Below, one piece after another: positions 7,779 through 15,572 of a DNA stretch of 38,545 bases. Under the pieces are notes generated by a model that saw nothing but the letters and a program-made list of their open reading frames with translations, was not told the origin of the DNA and ran no database searches. The stretch comes from Deltaproteobacteria bacterium (GTDB taxonomy: Bacteria; Desulfobacterota; Dissulfuribacteria; Dissulfuribacterales; UBA3076): the NCBI GenBank assembly GCA_011042225.1, contig DQXT01000070.1, positions 1 to 38,545 of the forward strand, in the 5' to 3' direction. Made by a program: the position numbers and the translations under genes. Positions within the stretch are counted from its first letter, which is position 1. Every line of letters begins with the position of its first letter.

Positions 7779-9062
7779 TCATAAACCCAATTTTTTCATC
7801 TTATTAAAAAGGGTTTTATAACTGACCTTAAGAGCGCGGGCCGCAGCGGCCTTATTACCTCCGGTTGCCGTCAGTGCCGCGCCTATTAGTTCTTTTTCCT
7901 TTTCTAAGACATGGCCCCTGCTTTCCGACCAGAAATCACCCGGCACCGGCTTATCTTCAGGAGGAGGGCTTAAAAACGATCTGAGGGAGTTATAAGTAAT
8001 GTCGCCTCCTGTCAAAACTGCAGTCCGATCCAATAGATTGAAAAGCTCTCTTACATTTCCCGGGAAATAGTAGTCCAAAAGGAGTTCCTTAGCACTATCT
8101 GATAAATGGATCCTACGGCCAAGCACCTGTTTAATCCTTTCAAGGTGATGGTTAACCAAGGGAATAATGTCGTCTTTTCTGTCCATGAGAGACGGAACAT
8201 GAATTGGAAAGGTTGAAAGACGAAAGTGTAGATCTTTCCTGAAATGGCCCTTTTTTACAGCCTTTTTAAGGTCTTTGTTTGTTGCTGCAATAATCCGGGC
8301 ATCGCTTTTGGATTCTTGGCTGCTACCCAATGTTAAATAACAACCAGAGTCTAAAAATCTCAAAAGCTTTGCCTGAAGGGAAAGCGGTAGCTCTCCAATC
8401 TCGTCCAAAAAAAGAGTTCCTCCTTTGGCTGCAGAAAGAAGGCCTTTACGGGTCTCTATCGCCCCTGTGAAACTGCCCTTTAGATGACCAAAAAGCATTG
8501 AATCCGCCAATTCGTGTGGCACGCTTGCACAGTTGAGCCCTATGAATTTCCCCCGGCCGCTGTGCCGATGGATATAACGAGCCAGCACATCCTTTCCGGT
8601 CCCAGTATCTCCCGTAATAAGAACAGGGAAAGGTGTGGAAGCCACACGATCAGCCATTTGCAGTATCTCAACCATCTCGGATGATTCAGCTACGAGCTCT
8701 TTTATCCCCTGCAAAGGGAACAAATCCTGAAAGCGCTGTACCAGGGCCTCAAGATCCACAGGCTTCTCCAGAAAATCAGTAGCCCCCAATTTTAAAGCCT
8801 CAACTGCTTTCTGGATGGTGCCATAAGCTGTAACTACAATTATCACACAGGACGGATTTATCTGCCGAACAGGCCTGATAAGACTCAGGCCATGGCCATC
8901 CGGAAGCTGGAGGTCCAATAAGAGACCATGGATACCATCTAGACAGGACTTGGCCTGTTTTAAACCATAGACAAGACGTGTATCATACTCGTCGCCCAGG
9001 GCCTCTCGAAAAAGGCATGCCAGCTTTTGATTGTCTTCAACTATAAGGATCTTGTATTTCAT
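7779..9062 (-). CDS. NtrC-family sigma-54-dependent response regulator
   Basis: This regulator of about 427 residues has three domains in order. The receiver (residues 1-115) has the acidic pair in IVEDN, the phospho-acceptor Asp near residue 50 in LLLDLQLPDG, Thr in VVTAYG and Lys in LEKPVD. The AAA+ domain (about 125-350) has Walker A GDTGTGKD, the sigma-54 contact loop as GSFTGA instead of GAFTGA, Walker B GTLFLDEIGEL and the sensor region FPGNVREL. A Fis-type helix-turn-helix ends the protein (GGNKAAAARALKVSYKTLFNKMKKLG). I chose the ATG at 9062 (MKYKILIVEDN) because receivers normally begin this way; an earlier ATG at 9107 adds 15 unconserved residues and neither has a strong ribosome site. 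No histidine kinase is adjacent and no clear -24/-12 site was seen nearby, so targets are unknown. Confidence 0.92.
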   Translation of the reverse strand: MKYKILIVEDNQKLACLFREALGDEYDTRLVYGLKQAKSCLDGIHGLLLDLQLPDGHGLSLIRPVRQINPSCVIIVVTAYGTIQKAVEALKLGATDFLEKPVDLEALVQRFQDLFPLQGIKELVAESSEMVEILQMADRVASTPFPVLITGDTGTGKDVLARYIHRHSGRGKFIGLNCASVPHELADSMLFGHLKGSFTGAIETRKGLLSAAKGGTLFLDEIGELPLSLQAKLLRFLDSGCYLTLGSSQESKSDARIIAATNKDLKKAVKKGHFRKDLHFRLSTFPIHVPSLMDRKDDIIPLVNHHLERIKQVLGRRIHLSDSAKELLLDYYFPGNVRELFNLLDRTAVLTGGDITYNSLRSFLSPPPEDKPVPGDFWSESRGHVLEKEKELIGAALTATGGNKAAAARALKVSYKTLFNKMKKLGL

Positions 9063-9291
9063 TACTACATGGCATTTCTTTCTTTGACAGTTCGCCGACC
9101 ACTTCATTAGACTTTACGGAAAATAGAATCATTTGCATAAGTTCCTATGGAAAATTTTCACTTATGGGACTGTACATTGAGCAGCTTCTCAGCCGCATGA
9201 ACTACAAAAAATGAGGAAATGAATTATTATGCAAATAAATTTAAGTAACTGTCTTGGGACTACACAGTGGAGTTATAACTGTTTGCGGACC

Positions 9292-11301
9292 TTACTCACT
9301 GAGGTGATGCAGCGTTCTGCCCATGGCCATGAGCGGGAAATAATGTCGATACATATTATAGTTTAACATAAAACCTCTGGAAAGCTCGCTGCCTTGATTC
9401 AGGTTATCCGCCGCTTTGGCAATGTCGGTGCGTTCGCCGGTTCCATAGCCGGGGAAACCGGTGCCGGTATATTGTGGCTCATTCCAGGTACCATCAGTCC
9501 GTTGCGTGGCCAGCAGCCATTCCAGCCCCCTTTCAATTACGTGATCATAGGCATGGGATCCGGTGGCCACAAGGGCCATGAGGGCCCAACCGGTCTGTGA
9601 CGCGGTACTGGGGCCACATCCTCTGAGTGTGATATCCATATAAGAGCCGCAGCTTTCGCCCCAGCCGCCGTCCGGGTTCTGGTGATCCACTATCCATTGA
9701 GCAGCCTTTTGAACATAAAGCGCATTCATGTCTTCGCCAATGGCCTTCAGAGCCGGCAGAACCGCGGCTGTCCCATAAATATGATTGACCCCCCAGCGGC
9801 CGAACCAGCTACCATCATTTTCCTGTTCCGCCCGTATATATCTGTAGGCCCTGGCAACAACAGGATCATCCAATCCCCGTCCCAGTAGCCCCAATGCCTC
9901 CAGTACATGGGCAGTAACATCAACGCTCGGCGGATCCAGCGTTTCACCGAAATCACAGAAGGGAATAAGGGTAATACAGTGGCTGTTGTTGTCCTTGTCG
10001 AAGGCACCCCAGCCCCCGTTTGAACTCTGCATGGCATTCATCCAAGCCACTGCCCTGTTTACAGCCAAATCAACCCGGCTCCTCAGGCCGGAGGGCAAAA
10101 CAGGCAGCAATCTGAGCAAAACAATTAAGGCCACTGCCGTATCATCTACATCGGGATAAAAGTCATTTTGTAGCTCAAACGCCCATCCACCCGGCTCCAC
10201 GTCTTTGACGTAGACCTGCCAGTCTCCCCCTGCCATAACCTGTTCGTTCAGGATCCAATCCAGAGCGGATTGCATCTGAGGTGTTGCAGTGAAATCCTGA
10301 TCGCAGTCCAGGACGGCCAGGAGTGAAAGCAGGGTATCCCACACAGGCGTATTGCTGGCTTGGAGATAGGTAGCACCATCTTTCTCGAATTTCCAGTATT
10401 TATTCCAGGCATCAAGTCCTGCCGCCAGCACCGGATGATCAAGGGCATATCCCTCTGCATGCAACGCCAACAAAGAATAGATCCATGGCGGCTGAATCCC
10501 GCTCCATGCACCATCTGCTTCTTGATGACGAATAATCCACTCCAGACATTTCCGGATGGCCAATTCCCTGCCAGGACAAAAGGGAAATCTGTTATACCTG
10601 CTCAACAACCTGTCAAATAAATAAAAGGGGCGCTGCCTTAAGGAAGTATTTTTTTTCCTGACCGATCGGTAGTCAAAACGGCTTCTTGACTCAGGAAAAA
10701 GCTCGTCAATCCGATATTCAGGCGAGAGTTTTCTTACAGTCCGCCTGGCCCTCAGCACTGTCAAAGGGATGATGGTGCCCCGGGCCCAAGAGGCGAACCG
10801 ATAGACATTAAACGGTGCCCAGGATGGCAGGAATATGATTTCCGGAGGCAGGGCCGGAGTAACATCCCAGGGCCATTCACCAAACAGGGCAAGCCAGTAT
10901 CTGGTAAAGACCCGGAGTCCAACCAGCCCGCCATGCTCCAAAATCCACTCTCTCGCCTTGCGGAGAGGTGGCGAATCAACCGGCATACCGGAAGCCCTGA
11001 GCGCTGTATAACACTCTACTGTGACGTTGATATCGCCCATGGGCGCCTGATAATATACCTCCCAGGAACCGTCAGGCCGCTGTTCATTCAGGATTGCCCG
11101 TATTACCGATTCAAACTTTGGATCATCTTCCACACCAAGGAAATGCATGGCCAGGACCCATTCAGCTTCCATGCAAGAATTGGTTTCCAGATTCCCCAGC
11201 CAGAAACCTTCCGGCCGCTGGTTATCCAATAACCATGCTATCCCCTTTTCAATCCCATATTGCAGGCTTTGTATGATCGTGCTATGAGGGGTCAAATTCA
11301 T
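9292..11301 (-). CDS. shc: Squalene-hopene cyclase
   Basis: This 669-residue class II triterpene cyclase converts squalene to hopene/hopanol at the membrane and is the committed step of hopanoid synthesis (HpnF). The catalytic acid motif DVDD lies at about residues 384-387 (FYPDVDDTAVAL). Several QW-type repeats are visible: RPDGSWEVYY, EADGAWSGIQP, SNGGWGAFDKDN, ENDGSWFGRWG, NPDGGWGESCG and RTDGTWNEPQ. Length is normal for the family. I chose the ATG at 11301 because AAAGGTGAT lies just upstream at a good distance; a GTG at 11313 would consume that site. It diverges from hpnG with about 41 bases between the starts, so the two genes must share or overlap control sequences. Squalene-forming enzymes are not in the window. 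Confidence 0.97.
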   Translation of the reverse strand: MNLTPHSTIIQSLQYGIEKGIAWLLDNQRPEGFWLGNLETNSCMEAEWVLAMHFLGVEDDPKFESVIRAILNEQRPDGSWEVYYQAPMGDINVTVECYTALRASGMPVDSPPLRKAREWILEHGGLVGLRVFTRYWLALFGEWPWDVTPALPPEIIFLPSWAPFNVYRFASWARGTIIPLTVLRARRTVRKLSPEYRIDELFPESRSRFDYRSVRKKNTSLRQRPFYLFDRLLSRYNRFPFCPGRELAIRKCLEWIIRHQEADGAWSGIQPPWIYSLLALHAEGYALDHPVLAAGLDAWNKYWKFEKDGATYLQASNTPVWDTLLSLLAVLDCDQDFTATPQMQSALDWILNEQVMAGGDWQVYVKDVEPGGWAFELQNDFYPDVDDTAVALIVLLRLLPVLPSGLRSRVDLAVNRAVAWMNAMQSSNGGWGAFDKDNNSHCITLIPFCDFGETLDPPSVDVTAHVLEALGLLGRGLDDPVVARAYRYIRAEQENDGSWFGRWGVNHIYGTAAVLPALKAIGEDMNALYVQKAAQWIVDHQNPDGGWGESCGSYMDITLRGCGPSTASQTGWALMALVATGSHAYDHVIERGLEWLLATQRTDGTWNEPQYTGTGFPGYGTGERTDIAKAADNLNQGSELSRGFMLNYNMYRHYFPLMAMGRTLHHLSE

Positions 11302-11342
11302 GAATTTTATCACCTTTCAATCTTACTTTACCGGCAAACGCA

Positions 11343-12149
11343 ATGCATACTGACTCGTATCCCACCATTGGCGTCTTAGCAGCCCTCCCTGCTGAAGCCA
11401 GAATATTGACTCGGACAACAGGCAAAATGGTGCAGAAATCGTCTACAAAAGGGAAAATAATTGTCCGTAAGTCAGGAATCGGCATGCAGTATGCTCGCAA
11501 ACAGGCTGAATACCTGGCTGGCATAAGTGAAGTGCTCGTATCATTCGGCATATCAGGCGGCTTACATCCCCGCCTGAAGACTGGAGACCTGGTACTGGCC
11601 GATCTGGTACTGATCTGGGATCCCGAACTGCATGGACTTCCCCCTACACAAGTTATGCCTGCCGGTTTCAGAGCCGACGCAGATATCAACAATTATATTG
11701 CAGAAAAATTTCAAGAAAACATCGTCCACTTTCATCAAGGCCCTATACTCTGTTCATCTAAACCGATCTTAACCGCAGCCTCAAAACTGAATGCTCATAG
11801 ATTGACTGGAGCATTGGCAGCTGATATGGAAAGTAGAGCGATTTGCGAAGTCGCCGCAGAGGCAGGACTTCCCTTTTTCTGTCTGCGGGCCGTCTGCGAC
11901 CCGGCCGATCAGACTGTAGCTGACACCTTACCGGAAATGGTTGATAAGCAAGGCAATCCCAGAATCGGGCATATACTGGCACATCTTGTGCGGCGTCCCT
12001 GGCTCCTGGGTGACATGATACGAATGGCCAGCCAGTTCCGCCAGGCGTTGGTTGCCCTGGAAAAGGCATGGCTCCTCGTCGGTGAACAGTTTCTATCATC
12101 TGCCGATGCACGACAAGCTATCTCCCCGGTCCGCGCAGGCAAACGATGA
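11343..12149 (+). CDS. hpnG: Hopanoid-associated phosphorylase HpnG
   Basis: This 268-residue protein belongs to the nucleoside phosphorylase/MTA-SAH nucleosidase fold. Typical parts are the opening TIGVLAALPAEARIL, the glycine-rich KSGIGMQYARKQAEYL, VSFGISGGLHPRLKTGDLVL, and the substrate-site strand AADMESRAICEVAAEAGLPF with the conserved Met-Glu. The family role is removal of adenine from adenosylhopane to give ribosylhopane, the step after HpnH. The adjacent hpnH, which converges and overlaps by 32 bases, strongly supports this over a general purine phosphorylase. No strong ribosome site precedes the ATG at 11343, but the conserved start makes it the best choice. It diverges from shc. Confidence 0.92.
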   Translation: MHTDSYPTIGVLAALPAEARILTRTTGKMVQKSSTKGKIIVRKSGIGMQYARKQAEYLAGISEVLVSFGISGGLHPRLKTGDLVLADLVLIWDPELHGLPPTQVMPAGFRADADINNYIAEKFQENIVHFHQGPILCSSKPILTAASKLNAHRLTGALAADMESRAICEVAAEAGLPFFCLRAVCDPADQTVADTLPEMVDKQGNPRIGHILAHLVRRPWLLGDMIRMASQFRQALVALEKAWLLVGEQFLSSADARQAISPVRAGKR

Positions 12150-13125
12150 ATGCCCGCCAGGGATGTTTAACGGTGTCAAGGACAGCACTTGCCTCAAATC
12201 CACAGTGGAGCATACAGTCAGCACAGCGGGGATCACGTCCCACCCCGTAACGGTTCCAATCGGTATTCTCTATCAGCTCACGGTAAGTGGCCACATAACC
12301 GTCATTAAGCAAATAACACGGCTTTTGCCAACCGAATAGGTTTCTGGTCGGATTTCCCCAAGGGGTGCATTTATAATCACGGTTTCCTGCCAAAAAATCA
12401 AGATACAGACTCGAGTGGTTAAAGGTCCAGCAAGGTTTGGTCTGATGGAGAATGTTGCTGAACAGCTCTTTTGTGCCTTCCCTTCCCAAAAAGCACTCCT
12501 GATCATCGGCTGAATCATAATTAAAACCGGCGGCAACAGTCATGGCCTCAATTCCCAGAGAGCTCAGATAGTCAAACAAACGAACCGCATCTTCCACTGT
12601 CCGTCCTTTGAAAAAAGTGGTATTGGTGGTTACCCTGAAACCAGCCCCCACTAGCCTGCAAATGGCTTCAGTAGCCTCTTTAAAAGCACCCTCACGGCAG
12701 ACGGCCTGATCATGATGTTCATACATACCGTCCAGATGGACATTGAATGTGAGATAAGGACTAGGTGAAAAATCACGGAACCGTTTTTTCAACAACAGGC
12801 CATTGGTACAAAGATATATAAACCGTTTGCGGCTGATTAGCTCATCAACAATACCGGTGATCTCCGGATGGAGCAATGGCTCGCCCCCGGCTATACTTAC
12901 AACAGGCGCGCCGCATTCCTCAGCCGCTTCCACACATTCTTTAACACTGAGATGTTTGCGCAGTATCTCCGGAGGATAATTCACCTTTCCGCAACCTTTA
13001 CAGCGCAAATTGCAGCGAAAGAGAGGTTCAAGCATCAGCACCAGAGGAAAACGCTTATGGTTCATCAGCATCTGCCTGATTATATATTTCCCGATACGGG
13101 CTTTTTGAAAAATTGGTATTCCCAT
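12118..13125 (-). CDS. hpnH: Radical SAM adenosylhopane synthase HpnH
   Basis: This 335-residue radical SAM enzyme has the cluster motif CxxxCxxC as C38, C42 and C45 (RCNLRCKGCGK), the SAM-contact strand VVSIAGGEPLLHPE, and a C-terminal Cys-rich stretch (DPRCADCMLHCGFEA). HpnH couples a 5'-deoxyadenosyl radical to diploptene and makes adenosylhopane. The start sequence (FQKARIGKYIIRQ) and length match the HpnH family rather than generic radical SAM proteins. It is the last gene of a minus-strand run ispH-DUF116-hpnH and its 3' end overlaps the convergent hpnG by 32 bases. The enzyme is oxygen-sensitive by mechanism, consistent with an anaerobe but not proof of one. Confidence 0.95.
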   Translation of the reverse strand: MGIPIFQKARIGKYIIRQMLMNHKRFPLVLMLEPLFRCNLRCKGCGKVNYPPEILRKHLSVKECVEAAEECGAPVVSIAGGEPLLHPEITGIVDELISRKRFIYLCTNGLLLKKRFRDFSPSPYLTFNVHLDGMYEHHDQAVCREGAFKEATEAICRLVGAGFRVTTNTTFFKGRTVEDAVRLFDYLSSLGIEAMTVAAGFNYDSADDQECFLGREGTKELFSNILHQTKPCWTFNHSSLYLDFLAGNRDYKCTPWGNPTRNLFGWQKPCYLLNDGYVATYRELIENTDWNRYGVGRDPRCADCMLHCGFEASAVLDTVKHPWRAFIVCLRGPGR

Positions 13126-13192
13126 TAATTTACTCGGAACAAATCATTGATGGGGGAGCGAGGTTCATCATTCAGGGCACTCTGACTACAGC

Positions 13193-14143
13193 CTATCTGA
13201 CTTCAAGGAGTCCTTCTTTGACATAGGCTGTTTCTTTGCCATAGTAATCCTGATTTTGATGTAGATTTTCCGGATAGTATTGGGGTTGCATAAATCTGCG
13301 CACGGCCCATTCTACATTTTCTATAGAGACCTGGGTATCGCGACAAGGGCCGTGAGGCCTGGTATTCAAAACCCCATAGACAGGCAACGGATAGGCATAC
13401 TGGATACCACTTGCCATATCTCGTTCGCAGGCTACGGCAATGATCATCTTCGGACGCCTCTGAACCACGACTCTACGGGCAATTGTTCCACCAGTAGCAA
13501 TGGCCAAATAGACAGAATAACGTTCGCTTAAGGAGATCAAGTCACTAATGGGACATTTGCCGCAGCGCTTGCAGTTATAGATTGAATAGGTCAGGCGCAT
13601 CTTGCATGTGGATCTCTGCAAACAATGAGGCATGAGCAGCAGCATCTCGTCCGGCTTATAGCGCGCTGCTGTCTTCAGGATGAGCTCGTTATTTACCTCC
13701 ACGAATGATGAACGGACCTTGTTTTTTGATATTCCTATAGCCTGACCAAACACGACCATAAACGGCAAAAACAGCTTGACTATCAACCCCCGCAGCCGGG
13801 GGAAAAAGGGCAGGACTTTACCGAACCTGACGCTGAGAATGAAGCTTAACGATGACAAACCGATAAGCATTATTATACAACCGATGACAAGTCCTAAAAA
13901 TATAGGTCCTAATGGATGGATATGGGCAAGGTCGAAGGTCGCCAAGGCCCAGACCAGAAAAAGAAAAAAAACCACCATTCCGTTGGTGGCCATGACCAGT
14001 CCGATAAACAGACGCTTTTTTGCCTTATCAGCCTTTTGGTCTTCCTTATCAAAGGCCTCCAGAGTCTTTAACGAGATAAGTTTCCCAGTGGCTGGATGGC
14101 CTCCAGATAACGGCTTGGCTGATTCTTCCGTATCTTCTTTCAT
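13193..14143 (-). CDS. DUF116 membrane protein with cysteine cluster
   Basis: This 316-residue protein has a cytoplasmic charged N-terminus (residues 1-43). Two or three membrane helices follow at about 45-70 (FIGLVMATNGMVVFFLFLVW), 78-104, and possibly 118-137. A soluble C-terminal domain matches DUF116. That domain holds C174, C180, C191, C194 and C197 (MPHCLQRSTC, then NCKRCGKC), plus C239 and C267, a pattern that could bind an Fe-S cluster or zinc. The family has no established biochemical function. It lies between ispH and hpnH on the same strand, with 61 and 67 base gaps, so co-transcription is likely. I infer a link to isoprenoid or hopanoid metabolism from position only. Confidence 0.85.
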   Translation of the reverse strand: MKEDTEESAKPLSGGHPATGKLISLKTLEAFDKEDQKADKAKKRLFIGLVMATNGMVVFFLFLVWALATFDLAHIHPLGPIFLGLVIGCIIMLIGLSSLSFILSVRFGKVLPFFPRLRGLIVKLFLPFMVVFGQAIGISKNKVRSSFVEVNNELILKTAARYKPDEMLLLMPHCLQRSTCKMRLTYSIYNCKRCGKCPISDLISLSERYSVYLAIATGGTIARRVVVQRRPKMIIAVACERDMASGIQYAYPLPVYGVLNTRPHGPCRDTQVSIENVEWAVRRFMQPQYYPENLHQNQDYYGKETAYVKEGLLEVR

Positions 14144-14204
14144 CGCCTTAATAACCCTTCACATTCCTTGACTGTCGCCGGGAAAAGAATAATTCAGCAT
14201 CGCT

Positions 14205-15131
14205 TCAACTCAATTGTTCTTCAAGCTCTGCCGGCTCGAATATTACCTCCTCTTTTTTGCCGGCCATCTCCTGAAATTTTGTTGCCCCGTGATTCCGCAG
14301 CCAATTGATTACACCATCAACCAGCCGCTCCGGAGCGGAAGCGCCGGCAGTCACGCCGACACGTTGTATACCCTCAAGCCAAGCCGGATCAATATCGCCG
14401 GCATCATCAATCAGGTAGCAATTAATGCCCTGGCGCATCCCCACTTCCTTGAGCCGGTTGGAGTTGGAGCTGTTTTTTGAGCCTACCACAAAAAGCAGGT
14501 CTGTTTTAGCGGCCAGTTCTTTTACGGCATTTTGCCTGTTTTGAGTGGCATAACAGATGGTTGAGGCCGGTCCTTTGATACCTGGAAACCGATTTTCCAA
14601 AGCTTGGCGTACTTCGACAATATCATCATGGCTTAGGGTGGTCTGAGTGACGTAGGCCATGCGTGCCGAATCATTCACCTTCAAGGTACTGACTTCTTCG
14701 ACGGTTGATATGAGATGGACATGCCCATCGATTCTTCCGGCAGTTCCCTCCACTTCGGGATGATCACGATGGCCGATGATGATCACACTATATCCTTCTT
14801 TATGGTATTTATTCACCATTCTATGGACACTGGCAACCAGAGGACAAGTCGCGTCGATAGTTCTAAGCCCTAGTTCAGAGGCTTGTTTTTCCGCCGCCAG
14901 GGAAACTCCATGAGCGCTGAAAATGGTAACGGCCCCCGTTGGAATATCTGCGAGACTTTCAACAAAAACCGCACCTTGTTCCCGGAATTCCTTGACCACG
15001 TGCTTATTGTGAACAATTTCATGCAGAACATAAACAGGCGCGCCGTATTTCTCAAGAGTGAGCCGGACCGTCTTGATGGCCCGGATAACACCCGCACAAA
15101 ATCCCCTCGGATTGGCCAGAATGATTTCCAC
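14205..15131 (-). CDS. ispH: 4-hydroxy-3-methylbut-2-enyl diphosphate reductase
   Basis: This 308-residue enzyme carries out the last MEP-pathway step, reducing HMBPP to IPP and DMAPP with a 4Fe-4S cluster. The three cluster cysteines are recognisable: C12 in NPRGFCAGV, one in TIDATCPLV and one in TICYATQNRQ. Substrate-binding residues sit in EIVHNKHVV and SAHGVS and in the GSKNSSNSNRL loop. Length is normal. The 5' region is AT-rich and may contain the promoter for ispH-DUF116-hpnH, but I cannot define it. Dxs and Dxr of the same pathway are also encoded in this window, in separate operons. Confidence 0.96.
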   Translation of the reverse strand: MEIILANPRGFCAGVIRAIKTVRLTLEKYGAPVYVLHEIVHNKHVVKEFREQGAVFVESLADIPTGAVTIFSAHGVSLAAEKQASELGLRTIDATCPLVASVHRMVNKYHKEGYSVIIIGHRDHPEVEGTAGRIDGHVHLISTVEEVSTLKVNDSARMAYVTQTTLSHDDIVEVRQALENRFPGIKGPASTICYATQNRQNAVKELAAKTDLLFVVGSKNSSNSNRLKEVGMRQGINCYLIDDAGDIDPAWLEGIQRVGVTAGASAPERLVDGVINWLRNHGATKFQEMAGKKEEVIFEPAELEEQLS

Positions 15132-15248
15132 TTTTTACCCTATCTGTTTATGTATAGTTTAATAGACATTTTAAATTTTAGAGTAATTTTACATAAAGAA
15201 TTGTCGGTAATGTAAAATATCTTTTATGAATCTGAAAACTAGAAAAAA

Positions 15249-15306
15249 GGCACTTTCCCCTGTAATGTTTTGATACTCAAAAAATCAGACCGAAAGGAGA
15301 AGTGCC
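15249..15306. repeat. Imperfect inverted repeat next to transposase-like remnant
   Basis: GGCACTT at 15249-15255 is matched in inverted orientation by AAGTGCC at 15300-15306, with further partial pairing of the flanking C/G-rich bases (CCC against GGAG) and a loop of about 35 bases. The right arm ends directly at the ATG of the transposase-like fragment. It may be a leftover of an insertion-sequence end or the leader hairpin of that element. Confidence 0.35.
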
Positions 15307-15420
15307 ATGAATTTAAAAATTAGAGTACCTGAGATAACGGAAATTTTCAAGGAGACCCGGGAACGGCCAGAGAGACCTTTGAACGTGAATGGACACATCT
15401 GGAAACCACCAACATCATAA
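15307..15420 (+). pseudogene. Possible N-terminal remnant of an IS256-type transposase
   Basis: An ATG at 15307 preceded by AAGGAG opens a 37-codon frame beginning MNLKIRVPEITEIFKE and continuing TRERPERPL before it degenerates and stops at 15420. The segment PEITEIFKExxExPE resembles, from memory, the start of IS256/mutator-type transposases in related bacteria. Nothing after about codon 25 looks like a transposase, and the next 150 bases have no open continuation. If correct, it is an old, mostly deleted element between ispH and mlaA. It could also be a chance small ORF. Confidence 0.35.
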
Positions 15421-15572
15421 GAAAGAATGTATAATAATATGCCATCTCCAAAGAATCGGCCTGCGAGAAATTTACACAAAAAAATGACGATACGGGCTCT
15501 GTTTACATACCACAATAAATAAGTCAATAGCTTAAACCTGAATTATACATATATTGCAGAAAGGATGATTGG

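Larger units (their letters stand above)
15132..15572. other. Intergenic region between ispH and mlaA, 441 bases
   Basis: This divergent gap must hold the promoters for ispH (minus) and mlaA (plus). It also holds a stem-loop around 15249-15306 and a short plus-strand transposase-like remnant at 15307-15420. The 15421-15560 part is AT-rich and shows no further coding pattern that I trust. A good ribosome site (AAAGGA) lies seven bases before the mlaA start. Confidence 0.6.

Noticed and set aside
7530-7780. Terminator for the response-regulator gene
   Set aside because: AT-rich with short repeats, but no hairpin plus T-run could be assembled.
11282-11692. 136-codon minus-strand frame across the shc-hpnG junction
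   Set aside because: Antisense to the start of hpnG, which has the conserved phosphorylase opening; the frame product is low in conserved features.
15285-15527. 80-codon minus-strand frame in the ispH-mlaA gap
   Set aside because: Hydrophobic start but no ribosome site and no family look; the plus strand explains part of the region better as a transposase remnant.
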